A stretch of DNA of 64,000 bases. Source: Microbacterium sp. Bi121 (GTDB lineage: Bacteria; Actinomycetota; Actinomycetes; Actinomycetales; Microbacteriaceae). Positions 23,921 to 32,819 of the stretch are shown here, piece after piece (positions within the stretch are counted from its first letter, which is position 1; each line of letters opens with the position of its first letter). A model generated the notes under the pieces. That model saw only the letters and a program-made list of their open reading frames with translations, made no database searches and was not told the origin of the DNA. A program made the translations under genes and the position numbers. Location of the stretch: contig NZ_CAKKLJ010000001.1 of assembly GCF_918698005.1 (NCBI RefSeq), positions 372,001-436,000 of the forward strand, read 5' to 3'.

Positions 23921-24139
23921 ATGATGCTTACGAACCGCTCCGTCGGACGCACGACGTCCCCGACGCAGTCGACGCGTATTGCGCCGGGCGTTCTGGGCCG
24001 ATGCGTGTCGCTGCAGCATGGCCGCGATGCGTTCGCCACGATCGCTCTCGTCTTCTCCTGGAAATCGTTTTCGAAGATCTGGGCAGCAAAGATCGGGACA
24101 GCGCCGAGCGCGGTCGTCGTCGAAGGAGCTGGCGCATGA
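23921..24139 (+). CDS. Small ORF, possible leader peptide or gene remnant
   Basis: Open frame of 72 codons from ATG 23921 (GAAAG 5 nt upstream) to a stop that overlaps the next ATG as ATGA. The sequence has no recognised domain; one hydrophobic stretch (FATIALVFSW) is in the middle. Third-position GC looks lower than in flanking genes, so it may be non-coding or a decayed gene. The exact ATGA coupling and its position as first ORF after the operator are the arguments for translation. It could also be that the messenger leader simply stays open by chance. Confidence 0.35.
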   Translation: MMLTNRSVGRTTSPTQSTRIAPGVLGRCVSLQHGRDAFATIALVFSWKSFSKIWAAKIGTAPSAVVVEGAGA

Positions 24140-25569
24140 CCACCCCGTGGAACCAAGCATCCTCTGCCGAACTCACCGCCCTCGTCGGACGGATCGGACG
24201 CGTGCAGCGGATCAGTCTCACCGCCGAGCGACGCGACGCGCTTCGGCTCAGTGCCGGCGACGAGACGGCAGCGGACACGTCGCTGGCGGACTTCTGCCCC
24301 GACCCGCTCGTGCTCGCCCTCGAATCGGGCCTGCCGCGGCCCGCGCAGCTAGGCGTCACGATCGACGGCGGCAGCGAATGGGAGCAACTCTCCCCACTCT
24401 CCCCCGGTATCCTGACGGCGATATCGCGCATCGCCGAAGTGGCCGAGCGCACCGTCTCGACGGGCCGCCAGATGACCCGCACCTGCTACGAGACCCGCCT
24501 CCATGACGAACGCGGCGTGCAGGTCGGCACCGTGCGCGGATTCAGCCTCGACCTCGAACCGGCCGACCCGGCGTCGCCGACTGCCGACCCGAACGCCGAC
24601 GCCCCGTCAGCCGGGGCGTCCGTCACGGCGGCACCGGCCGACGATCGAGCTCTCAACGCGTTCGCGATCACCCCGCACGGCAGGGTCCCTCAGGCCGGTG
24701 AGCGGCTCCCGGAACTGGGACCGATCACGGTCTCGTACCAGGATGCCGTGCGTTGGGCCGCCGCGAGCGGCGACTTCACGTCGTTCCACTTCGACCCGTC
24801 CGCGGCGGCGGCCAAGGGCTTCCGTGGTCCCGTCGCGCACGGTCCCTGGAAGTCCGCGGTGCTCCGCTGCCTGGTGAGTCGCTGGCTGGGCGACGCCGCC
24901 TTACGATCGTTCTCGACCAACTACCTGCACGCCGATCTGGTGGGAGAGCAGCTGACCTTCGGCGGTGAGGTCGTCGAGCTCGAGCACGCCGACGACGGAA
25001 CGCTGCGCGTACACCTCGATGTCTGGGTCACGGGCGCGAACGGCGACAGGTCCGTCAGCGGCACCTGCGTCGCCGTCGTGCAGGAGCAGCAGGGCGGCCT
25101 CCCACTCGAGCGACTCCGCCGGGCCGTCCGGCTCGGCGACATCGCGGGAGTCTTCACATATGAGGTGACGGCGAACGACATCGCCGGGTTCGTCGAGGCG
25201 GTCACGGGAGAGAAGCGCGAGTTCGTCCAGGGCGACGCCGCACCGGCCATCTACTTCGGGGCGCTCGACCCCGTGGAGCGCAGAGACATCGACCTCGACG
25301 CATTCCTGCAGGATCTGCCGTTCCGCAAGACCGGCGGCGGCAACGCCTTCAACGAGATCGCCTACGTGCGCCCCATCCGGGTCGGCGACGTCGTGAAGGT
25401 GACGACGCGCTACACCGAGGTCTACGAGAAGACGGGCAGTCGCGGCACCCTGTTGTTCCGGGTGCGTGAGAACGAGCTCATCGACGTCTCCGGCGACCCG
25501 ATCGGCACGAGCCGCTGTGGCCACGTACTCGCCTTCGATATCGATTCCGAAACGGAGGGCAGAGCATGA
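24136..25569 (+). CDS. MaoC-type multi-hotdog hydratase, mesaconyl-CoA hydratase-like
   Basis: Acyl-CoA hydratase/dehydratase of 477 residues built from hotdog folds. An N-terminal FAS1-type dehydratase region (about 1-145) has LSPLSPGILTAISRIAEV; a linker rich in Ala, Pro and Asp follows (about 146-170). A MaoC domain with YQDAVRWAAASGDFTSFHFDPSAAA and the HGPWKSAVL helix occupies about 195-310, and a further hotdog-like segment with YVRPIRVGDVVKVTTRYTEVY about 320-465. The closest described architecture I know is mesaconyl-C4-CoA hydratase, usually shorter. It opens the operon's catabolic genes and overlaps the next, single-domain MaoC gene by ATGA. Substrate unknown; a C4-C6 enoyl-CoA is likely from context. 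Confidence 0.82.
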   Translation: MTTPWNQASSAELTALVGRIGRVQRISLTAERRDALRLSAGDETAADTSLADFCPDPLVLALESGLPRPAQLGVTIDGGSEWEQLSPLSPGILTAISRIAEVAERTVSTGRQMTRTCYETRLHDERGVQVGTVRGFSLDLEPADPASPTADPNADAPSAGASVTAAPADDRALNAFAITPHGRVPQAGERLPELGPITVSYQDAVRWAAASGDFTSFHFDPSAAAAKGFRGPVAHGPWKSAVLRCLVSRWLGDAALRSFSTNYLHADLVGEQLTFGGEVVELEHADDGTLRVHLDVWVTGANGDRSVSGTCVAVVQEQQGGLPLERLRRAVRLGDIAGVFTYEVTANDIAGFVEAVTGEKREFVQGDAAPAIYFGALDPVERRDIDLDAFLQDLPFRKTGGGNAFNEIAYVRPIRVGDVVKVTTRYTEVYEKTGSRGTLLFRVRENELIDVSGDPIGTSRCGHVLAFDIDSETEGRA

Positions 25570-25994
25570 TCACCGTCGCCGACGGCCGCGTCGCCGAGAC
25601 CGGTATGGAGCTGCCCGCCGAGGTGCGCTTCACGACCACGAGGCAGCTCGTGCAGTACTCCGGTGCAGCGCACGATCCGTCCGGCATCCACTACGACGGC
25701 GACTATGCGCGGAGCCGGGGCTTCGACGACGTGATCGTGCACGGATTCCTCAAGGCCGGCTTCCTCGCCGACCTCGCCACGCGCTGGGGCGGGCACGGAA
25801 GCTGGTTCGTCAGCCTTCGCGCCCGGTATCAGGGGGTCGACGTCGTCGGCGCGCCGATCACCTGCCGCGGGCAGGTGACGGATGTGGATGCCGCGCATCA
25901 CCGCGTCTCGCTCGAGCTGTGGACCGAGAACGCCGACGGCAGGCGTACGACCGTCTTGACGGGCGAACTTCAACTGACAGGGAAGGAAGACTGA
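25566..25994 (+). CDS. MaoC-like single-domain dehydratase
   Basis: Hotdog protein of 142 residues. The hydratase-2 motif is complete: QYSGAAHDPSGIHYDGDYARS (Asp and His about 33-39) followed by VIVHGFLKAGFLADL. It starts by ATGA overlap with the larger MaoC gene, so the two are probably made in fixed ratio and may form a heteromer, as R-hydratase pairs do in actinobacteria. It would add or remove water at an enoyl-CoA. Confidence 0.85.
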   Translation: MITVADGRVAETGMELPAEVRFTTTRQLVQYSGAAHDPSGIHYDGDYARSRGFDDVIVHGFLKAGFLADLATRWGGHGSWFVSLRARYQGVDVVGAPITCRGQVTDVDAAHHRVSLELWTENADGRRTTVLTGELQLTGKED

Positions 25995-25996
25995 GG

Positions 25997-27085
25997 ATGA
26001 CAGCGGACAGCACCGGCGAGGAGCGCACCTACCGGATCGCAACCCTTCCCGGCGACGGCATCGGCAACGAGGTCGTCCCGGCGGCGATCGACGTGCTCGA
26101 CGCTCTCGGCGGCCTGCACGGCATCCGGTTCGACTGGAGGGTCCGGGACTGGGGATGCGACTACTTCCTGCGCACCGGCCGGATGATGCCCGAGGATGCC
26201 CTGGAGCAGATGGCCGCGGATGACGCGATCTTCCTCGGCGCCGTGGGGGCACCCGGGGTGCCCGACCACGAGTCGCTATGGGGCATGCTCATCCCGATCC
26301 GCCGGGAGTTCGACCAGTACGTGAACCTGCGCCCGGCCCGTCTGCTCGCCGGGGTTCCCACGCCCCTCGCGGGCATCTCCCCCGCAGACATGGACATGGC
26401 GGTGATCCGTGAGAACGTCGAGGGCGAGTACTCCCGCATCGGCGGTCGGCTCTATGCCGGAACACCGCATGAACTCGTCGTGCAGGAATCGGTGTTCACC
26501 CGGCGGGGCATCGAGAGGGTCATGAACTACGCATTCGAACTCGCCGCACGGAGGCGGGGCGACGTCACCTCCGCCACCAAGAGCAACGGGATCGTCTACA
26601 CCATGCCGTTCTGGGACGAGATCTTCGCGGAGCGCGCAGCGGCCCACCCGCAGGCGACGACGCAGCAATACCACATCGACGCCCTGGTGGCGATGTTCGT
26701 GCTCGACCCGAAGCGGTTCGACGTCGTCGTGGCCTCCAATCTGTTCGGCGACATCCTCACCGATCTCGGTGCGGCCGTTGCCGGGAGCATCGGCATCGCG
26801 CCGTCGGCCAACATCAACCCTGAACGTGAGCATCCGTCGATGTTCGAGCCGGTCCACGGCTCCGCGCCCGACATCGCGGGCCAGGGCATCGCCAACCCGG
26901 TCGGCCAGATCTGGTCGGGGGCGATGATGCTCGAACACCTGGGCGAGGCCGACGCCGCCGCACGACTCATGCGCGCCGTGGAGGATACCCTCGGCGCCGG
27001 CATCAAGACCCGCGATCTCGGCGGCACGGCGAATACGGCCGAGGTAGCCTCCGCGGTCATCGAAAGGCTGCGCGCCACGCACTGA
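25997..27085 (+). CDS. Tartrate dehydrogenase/isopropylmalate dehydrogenase family enzyme
   Basis: NAD- and metal-dependent beta-decarboxylating dehydrogenase of 362 residues. Motifs: LPGDGIGNEVVPAAIDVL at 17-34, IRENVEGEYSRIGGR (137-151), catalytic Lys195 (ATKSNGI), metal-binding Asp228, Asp252 and Asp256 (HIDAL; SNLFGDILTDL) and MFEPVHGSAPDIAGQG (282-297). The loop REFDQYVNLRPARLL and lack of a leucine operon favour the tartrate/malate branch (TtuC, DmlA) over LeuB. GAGG directly precedes ATG 25997. The presence of a TarD-like tartrate dehydratase 12 kb away makes tartrate or a substituted malate plausible; this is inference. Confidence 0.88.
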   Translation: MTADSTGEERTYRIATLPGDGIGNEVVPAAIDVLDALGGLHGIRFDWRVRDWGCDYFLRTGRMMPEDALEQMAADDAIFLGAVGAPGVPDHESLWGMLIPIRREFDQYVNLRPARLLAGVPTPLAGISPADMDMAVIRENVEGEYSRIGGRLYAGTPHELVVQESVFTRRGIERVMNYAFELAARRRGDVTSATKSNGIVYTMPFWDEIFAERAAAHPQATTQQYHIDALVAMFVLDPKRFDVVVASNLFGDILTDLGAAVAGSIGIAPSANINPEREHPSMFEPVHGSAPDIAGQGIANPVGQIWSGAMMLEHLGEADAAARLMRAVEDTLGAGIKTRDLGGTANTAEVASAVIERLRATH

Positions 27086-27147
27086 TCACGATCCGGAACC
27101 ACAGGTTCAAAACCCAGCAGCACCCGAATGCGACGAAGAGGTCACAG

Positions 27148-27930
27148 ATGGAATTCAACGGAGAAGCAATCCTCATCACCGGAGGGTCCGGCGGCATGGG
27201 CGTCGCCATGGCGCGGCGCCTGGCGATATCGGGGGCGCGCGTGGCGCTGTGCGACCTCTTCCCCGACGCGATAGACCGCGCCGTCGCCGAGCTCGCAGAA
27301 GACGGCATCGAGGTCATCGGCGTCACTGCCGACACCACGGACGAGGAGTCCATGAGGGCGGCCGTCGCGACGGTCGTCGACCGTTGGGGCGGGCTGTACG
27401 GACTGATCACCGCCGCCGGCATCCGGCAGACCGCCGCAGGCTTCCAGGACCTCGATCTGGCCGATTTCGAGAAGATCTATGCCGTCAACGTGAAGGGAAC
27501 CTTCGTCGCGCTGCGCGCCGCCGCTCCCGAGCTGATCAAGAGCAAGGGCGCCGCGGTGACGGTCGCCTCGGTGACCGCCGACGGCGCACGTATAAACCAA
27601 TCGGCGTACTGCTCCAGCAAGGCCGCCGTGCTCAACCTGAGCAAGCAGGTCGCCCTCGAACTTGCCGGCGACGGCGTCCGCGTCAACATCCTCTGCCCCG
27701 GCGTCACCATGACGCCCATGATCGAGCAGGCGATGCGCACCGACGGACCGAACCTCCTGAAGGAGAAGGTCGGCGGGTCACTCGAGGCGTTCCGCCCCGG
27801 CATCCCGCTCGGCCGTCTCGCCGAGCCCGACGAGCAGGCCGCCGCGGCGGAGTTCCTACTCTCCCCCAAAGCCTCGTTCATCACCGGGACCGCCGTCTAC
27901 GTCGACGGCGGAGTCTCCATGCTCGTCTGA
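27148..27930 (+). CDS. Short-chain dehydrogenase/reductase (SDR)
   Basis: Classical SDR of 260 residues: Rossmann motif ITGGSGGMGVAMARRL near 11-26, Asp-Leu after strand 2 (ALCDLFPDAI, NAD-type), catalytic Ser in SVTADGA and YCSSK (about 153-157), and the C-terminal FITGTAVYVDGGVSM. AGAGG lies 7 nt before ATG. It belongs to the MaoC/CoA-transferase operon and would oxidise a hydroxyacid or hydroxyacyl-CoA. It is not close in sequence to the SDR at 10249. Confidence 0.9.
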   Translation: MEFNGEAILITGGSGGMGVAMARRLAISGARVALCDLFPDAIDRAVAELAEDGIEVIGVTADTTDEESMRAAVATVVDRWGGLYGLITAAGIRQTAAGFQDLDLADFEKIYAVNVKGTFVALRAAAPELIKSKGAAVTVASVTADGARINQSAYCSSKAAVLNLSKQVALELAGDGVRVNILCPGVTMTPMIEQAMRTDGPNLLKEKVGGSLEAFRPGIPLGRLAEPDEQAAAAEFLLSPKASFITGTAVYVDGGVSMLV

Positions 27931-27939
27931 GGAGTACCC

Positions 27940-28866
27940 ATGAGAATCGTCAAAGCCGTCGGCCGCTTCATGTGGCGCGAGAAGCTGGTGACCCTGAGCA
28001 CCGTCGTTCTGCTCACCGTCGTGATCAGCGCAGTGTTCGTCCACTGGATCGCGCCCTTCGATCCGTACGCGCAGGACATCGCGATGCGGAACAAGCCGCC
28101 GGGGTCGGTCGGCCCCGACGGGGCGTTCCATCTGCTCGGCACCGATCCGCTCGGGCGCGATGAGCTCTCAAGGCTAATGCTCGGATCGCAGATTTCCATG
28201 ACGGTCGGGGTCGCGAGCGTCATCGTCTCGGGCGTGCTCGGCACCACGATCGGCATCCTGGCCGGGTACTACCGCGGCTGGTTCGACGACATCATGATGC
28301 GCCTGGTCGACCTGCAGATGAGCGTGCCGTCGCTGCTGATCGCACTGCTCGTGCTCTATGTGCTGGGCCCCAGCTTCATTAACATCGTGCTCGTCCTCGC
28401 GATCACCCGGTGGATGGTCTACGCACGTGTGGCGCGCGGATTGACGCTGTCACTGCGTGATGAGCTGTTCATCGAGGCGTCCCGATCGCTGGGAGCGTCG
28501 AACATCCGCATCCTGCTCAAGCACCTGCTTCCGAACCTGCTCGCCCCCATCCTCGTGCTCGCGACCCTGGAGCTGGCCGTCATGCTGCTCACCGAGGCGT
28601 CGCTGAGCTTCCTCGGACTCGGCATCCAGCCGCCGGAATCGTCATGGGGCCTCATGCTCGCGGAAGGTCGCGAGTATCTCACCATCGCACCGTGGCTGGT
28701 GGCGGTGCCCGGCCTTGCAATCCTGCTCACCACCCTGAGCGTGAACATCATCGCGACCTGGTTCCGTGCGCGATCGAACAACAAGGGCACCAGCCGAAGC
28801 AACGCCGAGGAGAAGGATGCAACGACTCCTCCGTTCGCGAAGACGACGACGGTGAAGACGACATGA
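27940..28866 (+). CDS. Oligopeptide/dipeptide-type ABC permease, OppC/DppC
   Basis: Inner-membrane permease of 308 residues with the N-terminal OppC-N segment (KLVTLSTVVLLTVVISAVFVHW), GTDPLGRDELSRLMLGSQISM and the EAA loop EASRSLGASNIRILLKHLLPN near 178-198. About six membrane segments. The tail after residue 280 is polar and unlike the family. GAGGAG precedes ATG. Its partner permease OppB is nearly 7 kb downstream in the same operon, after both ATPases, a hydratase, the binding protein and an aldolase. It overlaps the first CoA-transferase gene by ATGA. Confidence 0.92.
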   Translation: MRIVKAVGRFMWREKLVTLSTVVLLTVVISAVFVHWIAPFDPYAQDIAMRNKPPGSVGPDGAFHLLGTDPLGRDELSRLMLGSQISMTVGVASVIVSGVLGTTIGILAGYYRGWFDDIMMRLVDLQMSVPSLLIALLVLYVLGPSFINIVLVLAITRWMVYARVARGLTLSLRDELFIEASRSLGASNIRILLKHLLPNLLAPILVLATLELAVMLLTEASLSFLGLGIQPPESSWGLMLAEGREYLTIAPWLVAVPGLAILLTTLSVNIIATWFRARSNNKGTSRSNAEEKDATTPPFAKTTTVKTT

Positions 28867-30080
28867 CCGGACCACTCGACGGGGTCGTCGTGCTCGATTT
28901 CACGGAGCGCGTTCAGGGCCCCTACGCGACGCAGATGCTCGGCGACCTCGGCGCCGACGTCATCAAGGTGGAGCGCCGCTCCGCCGTGACACCCGACGGT
29001 CGGGCCGACGAGAGGTATGCGATCGACGGACAGCCGAAGCCGACCTCGCTGTACCGCGCGACGTTCCTGGCGAATAATCGCAACAAGCGGTCCATCGCCC
29101 TCGATCTGAAATCCGAGGAGGGCAGAGAGGTCGCGCAGGCGCTGATGGCGCGGGCGGATGTCGTGTACGAGAACTTCCGGCCGGGGGCCATGGAGCGACT
29201 CGGTCTCGGGTACGACGACTGCGCCCTCATCAATCCGAAGATCATCTACGTCTCCGCGAGCGGATACGGCACCGAAGGGCCCTACGTCACCAAGCCGGGA
29301 CAGGACGTGCTCATCCAGGCGCTCTCCGGAATGGGCACGATGAACCAGGCAGCCGACGGACGTGCCACGCCCGTCGGCATGTCGATCACCGACGTCCTGG
29401 GCGGCCTCAACGGCGCCGCAGCGGTGCTGGCCGCGATCGTGCATCGCGATCGCACCGGCGAGGGGCAGCGCGTCGAGGTCGATCTTCTCGGCTCGGCTCT
29501 GGCCGCTATGAGCGAGCACATCGTGCACTTCGCCAACAACCACCCCGGCGAGCCCGTGCGCGAGACTCCGATGCACGGCCACGGGTACATCCCGCCGCCG
29601 TACGGCTTCTACGCGACCGAAGACGGCTACATCGCCCTGTCGAGCGGACGTCAGATCAGTGAGATCTGTGCGCTCATCGGGATGTCCGATCTCAGCCTCG
29701 ACCCGCGATTCGACACGTTCGACAAGCGCAACGAGAATCGCGCCGAGATGGAACGGCTTCTCGAGGAGCGGCTGCGCACGGCATCCACAGACCACTGGCT
29801 GTCGATCCTCGAGCCCGCTGACATCTTCGTCGCCAGGGTCAACAGCCTGGAAGAGGCCCTCGCCGATCCCCAGGTCGTCCACACCGGCCGCCTGCGGACG
29901 GTGACCGGCCCGGACGGGCCACTCACCCTCGTCGCCTCCCCCATGCGGTTCTCCCGCTTCACGGAGGATCGCGTCGACCCACCGCCTGTGCACGGGCAAG
30001 ACACGGCCGATATCCTCGCCGAGCTCGGCCTGCCCGCAGATTTCCTCTCGTCCCCCACGTCTGAAGGAGCGCTCAGATGA
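28863..30080 (+). CDS. Family III CoA-transferase (CaiB/BaiF), first paralog
   Basis: Transfers CoA from an acyl-CoA donor to a carboxylic acid. 405 residues; the family N-terminus LDFTERVQGPYATQMLGDLG (11-30), VERR, NNRNKRSIALDLK (71-83) and VYENFRPGAMERLGLGY (101-117) are all present, and the catalytic aspartate is Asp177 in GMSITDVLGG. It is flanked by OppC and OppD with ATGA overlaps on both sides, so it is made together with the importer. A second, clearly related paralog follows at 36460. Two paralogs in one operon recall heteromeric SmtA/SmtB-type transferases; the acid substrate is unknown. Confidence 0.9.
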   Translation: MTGPLDGVVVLDFTERVQGPYATQMLGDLGADVIKVERRSAVTPDGRADERYAIDGQPKPTSLYRATFLANNRNKRSIALDLKSEEGREVAQALMARADVVYENFRPGAMERLGLGYDDCALINPKIIYVSASGYGTEGPYVTKPGQDVLIQALSGMGTMNQAADGRATPVGMSITDVLGGLNGAAAVLAAIVHRDRTGEGQRVEVDLLGSALAAMSEHIVHFANNHPGEPVRETPMHGHGYIPPPYGFYATEDGYIALSSGRQISEICALIGMSDLSLDPRFDTFDKRNENRAEMERLLEERLRTASTDHWLSILEPADIFVARVNSLEEALADPQVVHTGRLRTVTGPDGPLTLVASPMRFSRFTEDRVDPPPVHGQDTADILAELGLPADFLSSPTSEGALR

Positions 30081-31132
30081 ACACCCTCAAGAGCGGCCGC
30101 CCGCGTTCCGCGCCGGCACCACAGCCGGGCACGGACGCGCAGCGCCCTCCGCTGCTCGAAGTGCGCAACCTCAGCATCTCGTTCGATGCCAGCCACGGCC
30201 TCGTACGCGCGGTGAACGGCATGAACTTCACCGTCGCGGAGAAGGAACGCGTCGGCATCGTCGGCGAATCCGGATCGGGCAAGTCCGTCACCGCCCAGAG
30301 CCTGCTCGGCCTCCTGCAGGGGGCGAGCATTCACGGCGAGATCCTCTTCGAAGGACGCGACATCAACAAGATGCCGCCGGCCGAACTTCGGGCTCTTCGC
30401 GGCTGGGACATCTCGTACGTCTTCCAGGATCCGCTGTCGGCGCTCGACCCGGTCCGCACGATCGGCGACCAGGTGAGTCAGCCGCTCCGGCTTCGCGGCG
30501 TATCGAAGAAGGAGGCACGCGCTCGGGCGATCGAGATGCTCGCCAAGGTCGGCATCCATGACCCCGAGCGACGGTTCGGGGACTATCCGCACCAGTTCTC
30601 CGGTGGAATGCGCCAGCGCGTCATGATCGCAATCGCGCTGATCGGTGAACCACGACTCGTGATCGCCGACGAGCCGACCACCGCGCTCGACGTACGCGTG
30701 CAGGCGAAGATCATCGACCTGCTCTATACGCTCACTGAAGAGCAGGGCGCCGCCGTCGTCTTCATCACCCACGACCTCGGAATCCTGGCCGGCTTCGCCG
30801 ATCGCATGATGGTCATGTACGCCGGGCGGGTCATGGAGAAGGCGTCGACGGAAGACCTCTACTACCGCTCGATCAACCCGTACACGCTGGGTCTTCTCGA
30901 GTCGCTGCCGCGCATCGACGGCCCGATCCCCGAGAAGCTGACAACGATCGGCGGACGCCCGCCATCGCCGTCTAACCTGCCCAGCGGATGCCCGTTCAGC
31001 GCGCGATGCCGCTACGTGCAGGACATCTGCCGCGAGACCGCACCTCCGCTGGAGACGCCGCCCAACGGCACCCACCCCAGTGCCTGCCACTTCTCGGAAT
31101 GGCTGGCCGAAGAACCGGGAGTGCTGCGATGA
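30077..31132 (+). CDS. Oligopeptide-type ABC ATPase, OppD/DppD
   Basis: ATPase subunit of 351 residues. Walker A GESGSGKS is near 65-72, the Q-loop [10 protein letters not shown] near 117, the signature FSGGMRQRV near 174, Walker [13 protein letters not shown] near 195, and the H-loop TH in FITHDLGIL. The C-terminal oligopeptide domain has the Cys cluster CPFSARCRY...C...C typical of OppD/OppF iron-sulphur-like motifs. It starts by ATGA overlap with the CoA-transferase gene and ends by ATGA overlap with OppF. Confidence 0.94.
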   Translation: MNTLKSGRPRSAPAPQPGTDAQRPPLLEVRNLSISFDASHGLVRAVNGMNFTVAEKERVGIVGESGSGKSVTAQSLLGLLQGASIHGEILFEGRDINKMPPAELRALRGWDISYVFQDPLSALDPVRTIGDQVSQPLRLRGVSKKEARARAIEMLAKVGIHDPERRFGDYPHQFSGGMRQRVMIAIALIGEPRLVIADEPTTALDVRVQAKIIDLLYTLTEEQGAAVVFITHDLGILAGFADRMMVMYAGRVMEKASTEDLYYRSINPYTLGLLESLPRIDGPIPEKLTTIGGRPPSPSNLPSGCPFSARCRYVQDICRETAPPLETPPNGTHPSACHFSEWLAEEPGVLR

Positions 31133-31983
31133 CCGACAACATCCTCGAGGTCGAGCACCTCACCAAGGAGTTCTCCGTACGCGGTGAGATCGTCACCGCG
31201 GTCGATGACGTCTCGTTCACCGTCAAGCGCGGCGAGGCGCTGGGGCTGGTCGGCGAGTCCGGATCGGGCAAGTCGACGACGGCGCGGTGCGTGCTGAGGC
31301 TCATCGAGCCGACCGCCGGCACCGTCCGCCTCAACGGCGTCGACCTCACGAGCCTGCGCGCACGCAAGATGCGCAGCTTCCGCGCCAACGCACAATTGGT
31401 CTTCCAGGACCCGTACTCGTCTCTCGATCCGCGCATGAACGTCAGCGAGATCATCGCCGAAGGCATCCGGATCCACCGGCCGCGTGAGAAGGAGTCGGTG
31501 GTGCGCGACGAGGTCGCCGAACTGCTCGAGGTCGTCGGCCTTCGCCCCGACCACCTCGGCCGCAAGGCGGCGGCGTTCTCCGGCGGCGAGCGGCAGCGCA
31601 TCGGCATCGCCCGAGCCCTCGCGGTCAAGCCGCAGCTGCTGGTATGCGACGAGCCGGTGGCGTCGCTGGACGTATCGATCCAGGCTCAGATCCTCAACCT
31701 GTTCCAGGATCTGAAGTCACGGCTCGGGCTCACGCTGCTCTACATCGCGCACGACCTCGCGACTGTCCGGCACCTGTGCGACCGGGTCGCTGTGATGCAG
31801 CAGGGCGCCATTCGCGAGATCGGCACCAGGGAGGACCTGTACTCGCACCCACAGCATCCCTACACGCAGGCCCTCATCGCCGCTGTGCCGGAACCGGACC
31901 CGATCGAGGAGCGACGCAAGCTCACCGCTCGGCGCGCTGCGGCGGCAGAGGCGTCGATCCTCACGGAGAAGGCGACGAGCTGA
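31129..31983 (+). CDS. Oligopeptide-type ABC ATPase, OppF/DppF
   Basis: Second ATPase (284 residues) of the same importer. Walker [10 protein letters not shown] near 42-50, Q-loop VFQDPYSSLDPRM, signature FSGGERQRIGIARAL, Walker B LLVCDEPVASLD and H-loop IAHDL. The tail after HPQHPYTQALI is short and lacks the Cys motif of its partner. The stop overlaps the start of the enoyl-CoA hydratase gene by one base (TGATG). Confidence 0.94.
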   Translation: MTDNILEVEHLTKEFSVRGEIVTAVDDVSFTVKRGEALGLVGESGSGKSTTARCVLRLIEPTAGTVRLNGVDLTSLRARKMRSFRANAQLVFQDPYSSLDPRMNVSEIIAEGIRIHRPREKESVVRDEVAELLEVVGLRPDHLGRKAAAFSGGERQRIGIARALAVKPQLLVCDEPVASLDVSIQAQILNLFQDLKSRLGLTLLYIAHDLATVRHLCDRVAVMQQGAIREIGTREDLYSHPQHPYTQALIAAVPEPDPIEERRKLTARRAAAAEASILTEKATS

Positions 31984-32744
31984 TGGCCGAGAAATCGATC
32001 ACAATCGACGTCGCCGCGGGCATCGCGACGATCACGCTGCGGCGTCCCGAGGTTCTCAACGCGCTCGATTCACGCGCTCACCGCGCGATCGCTGCGGCGT
32101 TCGACGAGCTCGAGCGCGCCGAGAACGTCGCGGTGATCGTGATCGCTGCCGAGGGGAGGGCGTTCTGCGCCGGTTCCGATCTTCGGGAGATCGGCCAGCT
32201 CTCCGGACGGGCGGAGCAGGAGTACGTGGAGCTCGACTTTCGTACGAAGAGCCGCATCGCGACGTACCCGAAGCCCGTCATCGCAGCGATTCAGGGCTAT
32301 TGCGTCGGCGGAGGGATGGAACTCGCGCTCGCGTGCGACCTTCGTATCGCAGCGACGGATGCCGTGTTCTCGATGCCCGAGGTCACCCTCGGCAGTCTGC
32401 CCGGTTCGGGCGGCCTCCAGCGGCTGGCACCCGTCGTCGGCGCCGGGATCGCGAAGGAGTGGATCCTCACGGGTAAGCGCGTCGGCGCAGAGGAGGCGCA
32501 CCAGCGCGGGCTCGTGAACCTGGTCGTCGCGCCGGAGGAACTGCCGGCGGCTGCTCACGAGCTGGCGACCGAGCTCGCCGGCAAGAGCCCGCTCGCAATG
32601 CGACTCGCGAAGGTCGCGCTGACCCCGGAGCCGCTCGCGGATCGCGGCCTCGTCGCCGCCTTCCAGATGCTCGCGGGCGACGCGACCCATTCCCAACCCT
32701 CGTATTCAGCCGCGACCAGGAGGTTCTCCGACGCGGCGAACTGA
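31983..32744 (+). CDS. Enoyl-CoA hydratase/isomerase family protein
   Basis: Crotonase-fold enzyme of 253 residues. The oxyanion-hole segments AFCAGSDLREI (60-70) and GYCVGGGMELALACD (105-119) are present. Both hydratase glutamates are found at the expected places, Glu113 (GMELA) and Glu133 (MPEVTLG), which supports true hydratase or dehydratase activity rather than decarboxylase or dehalogenase. Start ATG 31983 is coupled to OppF. Together with the MaoC genes the operon has three potential hydratases, so at least two successive hydration or dehydration steps are likely. Confidence 0.9.
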   Translation: MAEKSITIDVAAGIATITLRRPEVLNALDSRAHRAIAAAFDELERAENVAVIVIAAEGRAFCAGSDLREIGQLSGRAEQEYVELDFRTKSRIATYPKPVIAAIQGYCVGGGMELALACDLRIAATDAVFSMPEVTLGSLPGSGGLQRLAPVVGAGIAKEWILTGKRVGAEEAHQRGLVNLVVAPEELPAAAHELATELAGKSPLAMRLAKVALTPEPLADRGLVAAFQMLAGDATHSQPSYSAATRRFSDAAN

Positions 32745-32761
32745 CCCGCAGGAAATCCGCA

Positions 32762-32795
32762 CCACGAAGACGTGGTCCGGTCAATCGACCGGATC
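32762..32795. other. Two small hairpins before the binding-protein gene
   Basis: CCACG-AAGA-CGTGG (32762-32775), then CCGGTC-AATC-GACCGG with flanking pairs giving about 9 bp (32774-32795), in the 75-nt gap between the hydratase and SBP genes. They could mark an RNA processing site isolating the SBP message. Confidence 0.4.
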
Positions 32796-32819
32796 GCACC
32801 AAGAGAAAAGAGCAAGGTG

